Part shown: one piece after another, positions 1-7,619 of the stretch
Layout: every line of letters starts with the position of its first letter
Position numbering within the stretch: the first letter of the stretch is position 1
NCBI GenBank assembly: GCA_038231955.1
Contig: JBBSIS010000039.1
Location: 1 to 19,693, forward strand
Origin: CADCTB01 sp038231955
GTDB lineage: Bacteria > Actinomycetota > Acidimicrobiia > Acidimicrobiales > AC-14
Reading direction: 5' to 3'
DNA: 19,693 nt
Program-made: the position numbers and the translations under genes
The notes under the pieces: model-generated
Database searches by the model: none
What the model was told of the DNA's origin: nothing
What the model saw: the letters and a program-made list of their open reading frames with translations, nothing else

Positions 1-210
1 GGTGTTGAGGGCCGACGGTTTGCCACCGTTGGCCTGGCGCAGCAGCCGTACGCCGGGAAGCGCCAGGCTCTCGACAATCTCGGCGGTCCGGTCGGTCGAC
101 CCGTCGTCGACGACAAGAACTTCGAAGTTCGCATATCGGCTGGCCGCCAGTGAGCCCACGGCGGCGGCGATGCCGACCTCCTCGTTGAAGGCGGGCACGA
201 TGATGCTCAC
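1..210 (-). CDS. family 2 glycosyltransferase, N-terminal part
   Basis: The first 70 codons of a GT-A fold family 2 glycosyltransferase, which runs off the left edge. The start is a GTG at 210 whose last two bases overlap the TGA of the upstream deacetylase (GTGA). The translation begins VSIIVPAFNEE, the classic beta-1 strand of GT2 enzymes, and continues with LVVDDGSTDRT, containing the DDGS nucleotide-sugar-binding motif, then RLLRQANGGKPSALNT, whose NGGK segment is typical of processive synthases. By family knowledge such enzymes polymerise or transfer sugars at the cytoplasmic face. Directly downstream of a polysaccharide deacetylase it probably takes part in making or modifying an extracellular polysaccharide. 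The family is certain; the sugar and polymer cannot be inferred from 70 residues. Confidence 0.88.
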   Translation of the reverse strand, partial: MSIIVPAFNEEVGIAAAVGSLAASRYANFEVLVVDDGSTDRTAEIVESLALPGVRLLRQANGGKPSALNT

Positions 211-1316
211 CGGCGGCGCGGGCCGCCGGTTTCTGGGTATTCGTCCGTCCGGGCGTGGCGACGGGCCAGCACCACCACCGCCAAGCCCCGGGCCATCGAC
301 AGCGCGCCGATGGGGACCATGAGGCCGGTGAGCAACCCGGTAACGAGGACGGCGAGGCGGATCACCCACAGCAGGCCGAGGCCCTGCACGTGGGCCGGCG
401 TGCTCACCCGCTTCATGGCCGTCCCCGGTGCCAGTCCGGCCAGCTGCGAGACGGTGACGAAGCGGTACCCCTGGCCTTGGAGGGTGCCGATCAGGCGGTC
501 GACCGCAGCCACGGTCTGGGCCCGGTTGCCACCGGCGTCGTGGAGGAGGACGACGCCACCCTGCCCCGGCGGCGGGGTGGCATTGGCGACGATGCGATCC
601 ACTCCCGGCCGACGCCAGTCCTCACCGTCCTGGGTGGTGGCCACGATCAGGTAGCCGAAGCGCGCCGCAGCCCGGGCCGCCCGGAACTCCCCGGTGGTGA
701 GGTCGCCCGGCGCCGACGAGTACGGCAGCCGCAGCAACGACGTGTTGATCCCGGCGGCCCCGGCCAGCGCGACCTGGGTCAGGCTGAGCTCGGCGTCGGC
801 TCGTACCCCCGACACCGCCCCGAGATCGGCGTGGGTGAAGGTGTGAGAGCCGACCTCGTGCCCGGCCCGCAGTTCCGCTCGCACCAGCCCGGAGTGGGCT
901 GAGACCTTGCCTCCTACCACGAAGAACGTCGCCGGGACCTGGTGGCGGGCGAGCACGGCGAGGATACGGGGCGTCCAGGTCGGGTCCGGCCCGTCGTCGA
1001 AGGTCAGGGCCACCTCTTTGGCCGGAGCCGTCACCGAGCGGATGTCGGCCATGGACGGGTCGAATACCGGGCCGATCCCTGCCAGGCCCGGGGCGGCCTC
1101 GCCCGAGCTGCTCGTCGACGACCGTCCCACCTCCTGGCGGGCGACTCCCTGCACCAGCAGCGCCACGGCCAGTGCCGCGAGGAGCACCGAGAACAGCACC
1201 CAGTGCGACGGCGGCTTCCATCGGTACCACCTGAGCCGCTCGGCGACCGGACTCTCGGCGCCGACGGGCGCGGCGAGCCCCGGGAGCGGCGCCGATGCCG
1301 GTAAGGCCGACGTCAC
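207..1316 (-). CDS. membrane-anchored polysaccharide deacetylase (NodB/CE4 family)
   Basis: A 369-residue CE4 carbohydrate esterase, which removes N- or O-acetyl groups from extracellular polysaccharide or peptidoglycan with a bound divalent metal. All NodB motifs are visible: TFDDGPDP (catalytic/metal Asp107, Asp108), SHTFTH (metal His158, His162), RLPYS (Arg196), GEDW (Asp233) and VVLLHD (His259). A membrane segment at about residues 39-58 puts the catalytic domain outside the cell. A second hydrophobic stretch at about 312-350 follows the domain, so both ends are probably in the membrane. The ATG start overlaps the stop of the preceding gene (ATGA), and its own stop overlaps the glycosyltransferase start. 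In many actinobacteria deacetylase and glycosyltransferase are fused into one bifunctional protein; here they are separate but translationally coupled. Confidence 0.93.
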   Translation of the reverse strand: MTSALPASAPLPGLAAPVGAESPVAERLRWYRWKPPSHWVLFSVLLAALAVALLVQGVARQEVGRSSTSSSGEAAPGLAGIGPVFDPSMADIRSVTAPAKEVALTFDDGPDPTWTPRILAVLARHQVPATFFVVGGKVSAHSGLVRAELRAGHEVGSHTFTHADLGAVSGVRADAELSLTQVALAGAAGINTSLLRLPYSSAPGDLTTGEFRAARAAARFGYLIVATTQDGEDWRRPGVDRIVANATPPPGQGGVVLLHDAGGNRAQTVAAVDRLIGTLQGQGYRFVTVSQLAGLAPGTAMKRVSTPAHVQGLGLLWVIRLAVLVTGLLTGLMVPIGALSMARGLAVVVLARRHARTDEYPETGGPRRR

Positions 1317-1891
1317 GGTCGACCGCGACCCGGTGCCGTCGTGTTCCTACGTCCCGGTGGTACCACCGACGACGGCGTGGGCCGCGCCGATGGGCGCGTC
1401 GTTGCCGGGCTGGGGCGGGTGGACGGGCTCGACGGAGCCGACGTCGCCGGGCCCGTTGCCGTCGGCGGCCCTGTTGCCGTCGTCGGGCCTGTGGCCGTCG
1501 TCGGGGGGATCGTAGGATTCGGCGTCGTCCCCTGGGCGCCGACGGAACCGACAGTGGGCCCGGGTACGGCGGCTCTGGTCGGGACGAGCGTCGTGGACGT
1601 TGAGCTCCCGGCCCGAAGGCGCCCGAGATTGGGAGCCGGACTTACGACGGCTTGGGGCCCCAGGGCAGGAGGCAGCCGCGGGCTGGTCGCAGGCAGGGCA
1701 TTGCCGACCCCGGGCAAGGCGACGTGAGGCACCCAGGGTGCTCGGGCGATGCTGGCAACCAAGAGGACGAAGTAGACGCCGACAAGCCCGGCGAGGACCC
1801 AGCCGATCCGCCGTGCCCGGCGGCGCTTCCGCCCGGTTTCATCGACGAAGACCGCCACAACGGGCGACCTCAGCTCCGCCGGCTCGATCAT
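1313..1891 (-). CDS. single-pass membrane protein with Pro/Thr-rich extracellular tail
   Basis: A 192-residue protein of unknown function if translated from the ATG at 1891. The frame stays open to an ATG at 2026, but the extra 45 residues look like non-coding high-GC sequence. The shorter form has the usual layout: a short cytoplasmic head, a very basic patch (RKRRRARR, residues 21-28), one membrane segment at about 30-48, then a long Ala/Pro/Thr/Ser-rich tail with a TATGP repeat, probably disordered and extracellular. No Shine-Dalgarno motif precedes the start. Its stop overlaps the deacetylase start by ATGA, so the two are coupled. I recall similar small membrane proteins next to deacetylase/glycosyltransferase genes in other actinobacteria, but I do not know their role; a scaffold for the enzyme pair is speculation. 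Confidence 0.72.
   Translation of the reverse strand: MIEPAELRSPVVAVFVDETGRKRRRARRIGWVLAGLVGVYFVLLVASIARAPWVPHVALPGVGNALPATSPRLPPALGPQAVVSPAPNLGRLRAGSSTSTTLVPTRAAVPGPTVGSVGAQGTTPNPTIPPTTATGPTTATGPPTATGPATSAPSSPSTRPSPATTRPSARPTPSSVVPPGRRNTTAPGRGRP
1459..1513. repeat. 18-bp imperfect tandem repeat inside the membrane-protein gene
   Basis: About three 18-bp units on the plus strand of the form GGSCCY-GTKGCCGTC-GKC. On the minus strand they encode the (P/T)TATGP repeats of the membrane protein's Pro/Thr-rich tail. The repeat length is a multiple of three, so gain or loss of units keeps the frame. Confidence 0.7.
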
Positions 1892-2254
1892 CTGTCGGGG
1901 TGGGGCAGGGTGGTTCGGCCGGATCGTCTGGATTGCGGTCGGATGACCGTGACCGTCTCTAGCGAGCCCTCGGATACCTCCGGCGGGACCGTCGCCACGG
2001 CCGGCGACAGGATGCATGCCGAACATGTTGGCTCAGGCTGGGCGCAACCGTCGCCCATCAGCGTCGGAAACCGGGCGGACGCCAAGCGGGCCTACCGAAT
2101 CCCCGGTCCCTCCCCGGGCGGTGGCGGCTCTTGTTCAGCGGGCAAGACCTATCAGGCCGTTCCTCTCCGAACCGGCGGGGTGACGCGCTCAAGTCCGGTC
2201 GCCGTTCGGTCGACCACTAAGCCCTTGTCGCGTCGAATTCCCTGGGGGCCAACC
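1892..2254. other. intergenic region between divergent genes
   Basis: 363 bp separating the polysaccharide operon (minus) from the S53 protease (plus), presumably holding both promoters. No convincing -10/-35 pair was recognised on either strand. A short hairpin (CCCGG / CCGGG with a 7-nt loop) lies near 2102-2120. The plus frame of the protease is open upstream to 1652, but that translation has no signal peptide or family features and overlaps the divergent gene, so I treat it as a high-GC artefact. Confidence 0.5.
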
Positions 2255-3964
2255 GTGATCCGCACCCGCTGTCGCATCATTGTGGCCGTCGTGGCCGTCG
2301 TCGGGGCCCTGGCCTCCGCCGGCGGCGCCAGTGCCGCCCCGCCGCCGGGGCTTCCCGGCCGGTCCCATCGCCCGGTGTGCGGCCCCCCGGCCCAAGGCCG
2401 GGCCCGCTGCCACGCCCGGGTCGTGACCCAGGACGACGGCGTCTCGCCCCTGGCCACCACCACTCCCTCACCCGGCGCCTACGGGCCAGGCGATCTGCAG
2501 GCGGCCTACGCCCTGAGCGCGTCGGGGGGCGTCGGGCAGACCGTGGCCATCGTCGACGCCCTCGACAACCCCAACGCCGAGGCCGACCTTGCCGCCTACC
2601 GCAGCCGCTTCGGCCTCAGCGCCTGCACCACCGCCAACGGCTGCTTCCGCAAGGTCAACCAGTCGGGCGCCTCCGGCCCGCTGCCCGCCGCTGACACGGG
2701 CTGGGGCCAGGAGATCGACCTCGACCTGCAGATGGTCTCCGCCGCCTGCCCCAACTGCCGCATAGTGCTGGTGGAGGCCAGCTCCACCTCGTTCTCCGAC
2801 CTGGCCGCTGCCGTCGACACCGCCGCCAACACGCTCCACGCCAACGCCATCAGCAACAGCTACGGCGGGAGCGAGTTTGCCTCGGAGGCCTGGGCGGCCT
2901 ACGAGGGCCACTACAACCATCCTGGCAGCGCCATCACCGTCAGCTCCGGGGACAGCGGCTACGGCGTGCAGTTTCCGGCCGCCTCCCGCTACGTCACCGC
3001 CGTCGGGGGGACCAGCCTGAGCCGGGACGCGTCGGCCCGGGGGTGGTCGGAGAAGGCCTGGAGCGGGGCCGGCAGCGGCTGCTCGGCCTACGTGCCCAAG
3101 CCGGCCTGGCAGACCGACACGGGCTGCGCCGGGCGCACCGTCGCCGACGTGTCCGCGGTGGCTGACCCCGCCACCGGCGTGGCCGTCTACGACAGCTACG
3201 GCTCGACCGGAGGGGCCAACTGGTACATCTTCGGCGGCACGAGCGTGGCCGCCCCCGTCGTGGCCGCCGTCTACGCCCTGGCCGGCACCACGTCCAGCGT
3301 GTCCAATGCCTCCAGCCTCTACAGCCGCCGCAGCTCGCTCAACGACGTCACCACCGGCAGCAACGGGACGTGCAGCGTGGCCTACCTCTGCACCGCTGCG
3401 GCCGGCTACGACGGGCCCACCGGCCTGGGAACGCCGAAGGGCACCGCTGCCTTCGGCGGGGGGGCCACACCACCGCCCCCGACGCCGGCCCAGCAGCTGG
3501 TGGCCAACCCCGGCTTCGAGTCGGGCACCCTCGGCTCGTGGAGCAGCCTGGGGGCCGCCCCCATCCCGGCCGCGTCCGCCACCAAGGGCCACGCCGGCGG
3601 CTGGTCGGCCCGGCTGGGGACGGTGGGCACCAAAGGCGCCGAGCCCTCGGGCAACAGCACCATCGCCCAATCGGTCACCATTCCCGCCACCGCCACCAGG
3701 GCGACGCTGAGCTTCTGGTACCTGGGCGGCACCACCGACTCCGTCGCCTACGACTGGCAGGAGGCCCTGATCCGCAACTCGTCGGGGGGCACGCTGGCCA
3801 CGGTGCTGCACACCGCGTCCAACGCCCAGACGTGGGCCCAGGTCAGCTTCGACGCCACCGCCTACAAGGGCCAGACCGTGCAGCTGTGGTTCAACGTCCA
3901 CCAGGACGGCTACGGCGACCTGACCTACATGTACCTGGACGACGTCTCGCTCACGGTGAGCTGA
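2255..3964 (+). CDS. secreted sedolisin-family (S53) serine protease with C-terminal beta-sandwich-like domain
   Basis: A 569-residue exported endopeptidase. The GTG at 2255 is chosen because it gives a proper signal peptide: basic MIRTRCR, a hydrophobic core at about 8-22, then ASA before the mature N-terminus. The sedolisin catalytic set is visible: Glu153 and Asp157 (QEIDLD), the oxyanion-hole Asp233 (SSGDSG) and nucleophile Ser330 (FGGTSVAAP). A C-terminal calcium-site signature follows (DVTTGSNG at 364-371, GYDGPTGLGTP at 384-394). After a Pro-rich linker (about 403-412), residues 413-569 form a separate domain (NPGFESG start, YLDDVSL end) like carbohydrate-binding or MAM-type beta-sandwiches. 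The long activation prodomain typical of the family is missing: only about 45 residues separate the signal peptide from the catalytic core. It is monocistronic, with a hairpin after the stop. Confidence 0.93.
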   Translation: MIRTRCRIIVAVVAVVGALASAGGASAAPPPGLPGRSHRPVCGPPAQGRARCHARVVTQDDGVSPLATTTPSPGAYGPGDLQAAYALSASGGVGQTVAIVDALDNPNAEADLAAYRSRFGLSACTTANGCFRKVNQSGASGPLPAADTGWGQEIDLDLQMVSAACPNCRIVLVEASSTSFSDLAAAVDTAANTLHANAISNSYGGSEFASEAWAAYEGHYNHPGSAITVSSGDSGYGVQFPAASRYVTAVGGTSLSRDASARGWSEKAWSGAGSGCSAYVPKPAWQTDTGCAGRTVADVSAVADPATGVAVYDSYGSTGGANWYIFGGTSVAAPVVAAVYALAGTTSSVSNASSLYSRRSSLNDVTTGSNGTCSVAYLCTAAAGYDGPTGLGTPKGTAAFGGGATPPPPTPAQQLVANPGFESGTLGSWSSLGAAPIPAASATKGHAGGWSARLGTVGTKGAEPSGNSTIAQSVTIPATATRATLSFWYLGGTTDSVAYDWQEALIRNSSGGTLATVLHTASNAQTWAQVSFDATAYKGQTVQLWFNVHQDGYGDLTYMYLDDVSLTVS

Positions 3965-3974
3965 CGCCGGTCGC

Positions 3975-3999
3975 CGGCAGGGGAGCTACTCCCCCGCCG
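3975..3999 (+). terminator. hairpin after the S53 protease gene
   Basis: GGGGAG-CTA-CTCCCC (3980-3994) is a perfect 6-bp stem with a 3-nt loop. After one A/C mismatch it extends through CGGC/GCCG to 3975-3999. It begins 10 nt after the protease stop codon. There is no T-tract, as is common for high-GC actinobacterial terminators. Confidence 0.5.
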
Positions 4000-4134
4000 T
4001 CCCCGCCGGTGCCGGTGCTGGTGCCGGTACCGGGAGTCCACCGGCGGACGTGATGGCCAGCTTGGGCGCCGTCCGTCAAGAACTCCTTTGACGCTGACGC
4101 CACCCACGTTCTTCTCCGACTCACCGGCATGGGG

Positions 4135-4788
4135 TCAGCGCATCAAGATCTGACTGCGCAGAGTGTCGCACGCCCAACGTTCCCACTGTAAGGATGACCA
4201 CTTGCGTCGGCCCACGAACAACTGAAATAGATCGTGGCTGAGAATTCCGAACATTATGTCCGTCGCTTCTCTCACAGTAACGCCGTCGCGTAGTCCGCGG
4301 CCCCTAGCTATGCTTTCCGCAACAGTGGTCAGTACGATGAAGAAGCGATCTTGGTTCTCCTCCCATTGCGCGCGAAGTTCATGATCCACCACCGCGGCAT
4401 TGCGGAGCACCTCCAAGACTGGGTTGATGCGCTCGTAGATAATGCGGGCGTTATGAACATACAGGCGAATCTTCTCCGAAGGGTCGGTCTCATGCAGAAC
4501 GGCCCTAAACCAACGCCGTTCGAGTATCGGCACAGGCTCGTCGTCCCCGGCGTTGGCGGCATCAATCAGGGTCTGGAGGATCGTCCGCTTGTTCCCGAAG
4601 GTGAAGTAAAGCGTCTGTACCGCCATACCGGACTCCCGGGCGATGGCCTGCATAGTGGTAGCGCCGTAGCCTTGGCGTACGAACAGGCGGAGTGCGGCAT
4701 CCAGCATCCGTCGACGATTCGCCCGGATGCTCTCGGCCCTGGCGGAGCCAGCCGCGGCCGAAACGGGAAGTGCCGTCACGAAGCTCAT
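4135..4788 (-). CDS. TetR-family transcriptional regulator of the transporter/monooxygenase module
   Basis: A 217-residue TetR-type repressor. The N-terminal three-helix DNA-binding domain is clear: RRRMLDAALRLFVRQGYGAT (helix 1), TMQAIARESGMAVQTLYFTF (helix-turn-helix, about 45-64), then GNKRTIL. The remaining 150 residues are the all-helical ligand-binding and dimerisation domain, too variable to name a ligand. The gene is divergent from the ABC transporter operon, with a 152-bp gap holding a 17-bp palindrome 33-49 bp upstream of this start. The same palindrome lies upstream of the monooxygenase at the far end of the module, so this protein probably represses itself, the transporter and the monooxygenase until the imported compound binds. 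By eye its base composition is clearly less GC-rich than the polysaccharide and protease genes. Confidence 0.92.
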   Translation of the reverse strand: MSFVTALPVSAAAGSARAESIRANRRRMLDAALRLFVRQGYGATTMQAIARESGMAVQTLYFTFGNKRTILQTLIDAANAGDDEPVPILERRWFRAVLHETDPSEKIRLYVHNARIIYERINPVLEVLRNAAVVDHELRAQWEENQDRFFIVLTTVAESIARGRGLRDGVTVREATDIMFGILSHDLFQLFVGRRKWSSLQWERWACDTLRSQILMR

Positions 4789-4807
4789 GGTACCGGCTTG
4801 TGGGTAC

Positions 4808-4824
4808 CTAGAACACCGGTCTAG
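4808..4824. promoter_or_regulatory. possible secondary half-operator overlapping copy 1
   Basis: CTAGA-7 nt-TCTAG forms another inverted repeat whose right arm is shared with the left arm of operator copy 1. Its centre is 13 bp from that of copy 1. It could be a weaker second site allowing two dimers to bind; nothing similar is seen at copy 2. Confidence 0.35.
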
Positions 4825-4837
4825 AGTGCCGCTCTAG
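4821..4837. promoter_or_regulatory. TetR operator, copy 1
   Basis: CTAGAGTGCCGCTCTAG: 6-bp perfect arms (CTAGAG/CTCTAG) around a 5-bp spacer, placed between the divergent TetR gene and the transporter lipoprotein. The reverse complement of copy 2 (11834-11850) matches it at 16 of 17 positions, differing only at the central base. Size, symmetry and location all fit a TetR binding site. Confidence 0.8.
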
Positions 4838-4940
4838 TAGGGGGGGTTGCCAGCTGCTCGCTCAGCGAGTTCACCGCTGGTTTCCGTGTACAGGTGGGGA
4901 CTGGGAGGGACGGCAACGTCCCCGGCGCTGTAGGGGGATC

Positions 4941-6620
4941 ATGGGTCGTCGGGCAAGCACGAGAGGGCGAGTACTGGTAGCGGCCATCTCGCTGGCGTTG
5001 GTGGCGGTTGCATGCGGTGGGGGGAAGTCGACAGCCAAGAAGGCCACGCCCGACGGGACGGTCAAGCAGGGCGGGGTCGTCAAGGTTGGCATCTCGGGAG
5101 CGCCGTTCGCCTCACTGAACAAATTCATCGGCCCGATCGGCATCTATCCGGCCCTCATCCAGATCTATCCCGCGCTGGTGCAGCTCGACCCCAAGAGCCT
5201 CGATTACAGGCCCGACTTTGCTAGCAGGTGGGAGACCTCCGCCGACGGCACAACTTGGACCTTCCACACGGTGCCGGGCGCCAAGTGGTCCGATGGCCAG
5301 CCGCTGACGGCCGAGGACGCCGCCTTCACCTTCAATATGATCGTTCAATTCCAGAAGAGCGCGACCGCCAACTACGCCTTCGCCGTGGCCAAGCTACAGA
5401 CGGCCGATACGCCGGATCCGAACACGGTGGTTCTGCACTACGGGAGCCCAGTGTCGAACGTGCTGGCACAGGTTCAGACGCTCGGAATCCTTCCAAAGCA
5501 CGTCTGGGAGCCGCTGGCTATGGGTGATGGCGCGGCGATCAAGGCTTTCCCCAACGTTCCCGAAAACGGTCAGCCCGTCGTCTCCGGCGGCCCGTTCATG
5601 ATCACGGATTTCAAAAAGGACGACTCGCTCCTCTTCTTGCGCAATCCGAACTATTATGGGCAGAAGGCCCTGATTGACGGTTTTGGGGTTAAGTCCTACA
5701 GCAACCAGGACGCGATGGTGTCTGCTTTGAAGAGCGGCGAGATCGACGCCATCTCCGGCGTGGCGCCGACCGCCGTGGACTCCCTGAAGTCCGCCGGATT
5801 CACAGTCTCCGCCATTCCAGGCTTCTTTCGAAGCGACCTCATTGTGAACTCGAGCCAGAACAAGGCGAAGAACCGCGAGTTGCTCGACCCCAAGGTCCGA
5901 GAAGCCTTGGAGTACGCGATCGATCGCAAGGAGATCGCTCAGGTGGTGTCGCTTGGGTTTGCCCAACCCGGCGACTCCATCATCACGCCGCCTTCGGGTA
6001 AGTGGCACAATCCGAACCTGAAAGTCGCCGGCTTTGACGTGACCAAAGCGAACCAGCTTCTGGACGACCTGGGCTATCGCCGAGGTGCGGACGGCATCCG
6101 TGTCGCCGACGGCCATCCGATGTCATATGAGGTGATCCTGCAGCCGACGCTCGATCGGGCCTTCCAGATCATCCAGGCCGGCTTCGACAAGCTCGGGGTC
6201 AAGGTCACGCCGAGGGCCTTGGATGGCGCCGCCGCCTTTCAGGCCCAGAAGGGCCCGGACAACAAGTACGCTGATTTTGATTTCGCGCTGTCGGCCGGCG
6301 GTGGGACGCCCCAGTTCGACCCGGACTTCCCGCTGTCCACCCCCACCTGCCGTGTCCTGGGCATCTACAACACGACCGGCTACTGCAATCCCGAGTACGA
6401 CAAGCTCTACCAGCAGCAGTCGGCGCTGCCGGAGACTCAGCGGCTCCAAGCCGTCTACCAGATGGAAGAGATGCTCTACAACGCCCGCCCAGTCATCGTG
6501 CTCACATACAACAACGCGATCGATGCATGGAGCAACAAATGGACCGGATTCGTCCCTTCTGGTCGGGGCCTGTTTGGCCAGATTTGGATTGACACCTTCC
6601 TCCAGGCACATCAGAGCTGA
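4941..6620 (+). CDS. ABC transporter substrate-binding lipoprotein (family 5, peptide/nickel/opine type)
   Basis: A 559-residue extracytoplasmic receptor that delivers its ligand to the permeases encoded downstream. The ATG at 4941 follows a good ribosome site (AGGGGGA, 4932-4938). A lipoprotein signal peptide is evident: MGRRASTRGR, a hydrophobic core, then VAVAC with Cys25 as the lipidated residue and GGGKST after it. The body has family 5 hallmarks: SRWETSADGTTWTFHTVPGA followed by KWSDGQPLTAEDAAFTFN near residues 95-135, VREALEYAIDRKEIAQ near 313-328, and NPEYDKLYQQQ near 484-494. Length is normal. Family 5 receptors bind peptides, nickel, opines or other organic molecules, and the ligand cannot be read from sequence. 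It is the first gene of a four-gene operon and probably under TetR control through the upstream palindrome. Confidence 0.93.
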   Translation: MGRRASTRGRVLVAAISLALVAVACGGGKSTAKKATPDGTVKQGGVVKVGISGAPFASLNKFIGPIGIYPALIQIYPALVQLDPKSLDYRPDFASRWETSADGTTWTFHTVPGAKWSDGQPLTAEDAAFTFNMIVQFQKSATANYAFAVAKLQTADTPDPNTVVLHYGSPVSNVLAQVQTLGILPKHVWEPLAMGDGAAIKAFPNVPENGQPVVSGGPFMITDFKKDDSLLFLRNPNYYGQKALIDGFGVKSYSNQDAMVSALKSGEIDAISGVAPTAVDSLKSAGFTVSAIPGFFRSDLIVNSSQNKAKNRELLDPKVREALEYAIDRKEIAQVVSLGFAQPGDSIITPPSGKWHNPNLKVAGFDVTKANQLLDDLGYRRGADGIRVADGHPMSYEVILQPTLDRAFQIIQAGFDKLGVKVTPRALDGAAAFQAQKGPDNKYADFDFALSAGGGTPQFDPDFPLSTPTCRVLGIYNTTGYCNPEYDKLYQQQSALPETQRLQAVYQMEEMLYNARPVIVLTYNNAIDAWSNKWTGFVPSGRGLFGQIWIDTFLQAHQS

Positions 6621-6650
6621 CAGCTCGTACCCAAAGGTACGGCAGCGCTA

Positions 6651-7619
6651 GTGGGCCGAGGATCGGGCGACTACATCGTCAAGAGAGTCGCGTTTGGATT
6701 GGTGACGGTCTTCGTCGCCGTCACGGTGAACTTCGTTTTGTTCCGCGCGCTTCCAGGCACGGCGGTATCGAATCTTTCCCAGGTGCCGCGGGCTAGCCCC
6801 GAACTCAAGGCGGCCTTGGAGAAGGAGTTCGGACTCGATCGGCCGAAGTGGCAGCAATACGGGCTGTATCTGGATCAACTGGTACACGGCAACCTCGGGA
6901 TCTCCTATGACAACCAGCGACCGGTCTCGGAGAACCTGACCGGTGCGGTTCGAAACACGGTCCCGATGGCTGCACTGGGTCTGGTCGTGGCGATCGCATT
7001 GGGCATCCTTGTCGGAACACTGTCGGCGTGGCGACGAGGGACGAGGTTGGAGCATTTGAGCAGTGCGATCACCGTTACGCTGTTCTCGGTACCCGCTCAA
7101 TGGGTAGGGCTCATCCTGCTGATCGTGTTCGCCGGAGTACTGCCGAGCGGCGGGATCCGCAGCCCGTTCCTGATCGGGGCGACCTCTTGGGGCCGGTTGA
7201 CCGACGAGTTCCGCCACATGGTCCTGCCTTCCCTCACACTGGCCCTGACGTTGTATGGCGGGTATGCCCTCGTCGTGCGCTCTGCTCTTCTCGAGACCTT
7301 GGGCGAGGACTACATGCTCACCGCTCGGGCGAAGGGGCTCCCTCCGCGGACCATCCTCCGGACCCACGCGCTTCGAAACGCCATGCTGCCCACCATCACC
7401 ATGATCGCCCTCTCGGCGGGACGCATCGTCACCGGCTATATCCTCGTCGAGACGGTGTTCTCCTGGCCGGGCGTGGGCCGTGCCATCTATCAAGCGGTTC
7501 TGCAGCGGGACTACCCGATGCTGCAGGGAGCCTTTCTCCTGCTCACCGTGACGGTGGTGCTCTGCAACCTTGCCGCCGACGTTGCCTACGCACGGCTTGA
7601 CCCCAGGGTCGGCGGATGA
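6651..7619 (+). CDS. ABC transporter permease (DppB/OppB type)
   Basis: A 322-residue inner-membrane subunit from a GTG start 30 bp after the lipoprotein gene. It shows the DppB layout: a first membrane helix at about 12-31, an external loop with the conserved YLDQLVHGNLGISY (residues 66-79), then five further hydrophobic segments. The cytoplasmic EAA loop, which docks on the ATPase, is EDYMLTARAKGLPPRTILRT (about residues 221-240) followed by HALRNAMLP. The conserved YILVETVFSWPGVG precedes the last helix. Its stop overlaps the next gene's start (ATGA), so the two permeases are translationally coupled and probably made in equal amounts as a heterodimer. Confidence 0.94.
   Translation: MGRGSGDYIVKRVAFGLVTVFVAVTVNFVLFRALPGTAVSNLSQVPRASPELKAALEKEFGLDRPKWQQYGLYLDQLVHGNLGISYDNQRPVSENLTGAVRNTVPMAALGLVVAIALGILVGTLSAWRRGTRLEHLSSAITVTLFSVPAQWVGLILLIVFAGVLPSGGIRSPFLIGATSWGRLTDEFRHMVLPSLTLALTLYGGYALVVRSALLETLGEDYMLTARAKGLPPRTILRTHALRNAMLPTITMIALSAGRIVTGYILVETVFSWPGVGRAIYQAVLQRDYPMLQGAFLLLTVTVVLCNLAADVAYARLDPRVGG

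Noticed and set aside
2040..2125. Text resembling a c-di-GMP (GEMM) riboswitch upstream of the S53 protease (GGACGCCAAGC and GGCCTA)
   Set aside because: The hallmark GAAA tetraloop on a closed stem and the matching receptor stem are absent, and the key motif has a mismatch (GCCAAGC instead of GCAAAGC). A covariance-model search could settle it.
1652..2254. The open frame upstream of the S53 protease as a 201-residue N-terminal extension
   Set aside because: No signal peptide or prodomain features; it overlaps the divergent membrane-protein gene; the GTG at 2255 gives a proper export signal.
2468..3901. A 477-codon open frame opposite the protease
   Set aside because: Gly/Val/Ala-rich low-complexity translation typical of the antisense of high-GC genes; the sense strand has all S53 motifs.
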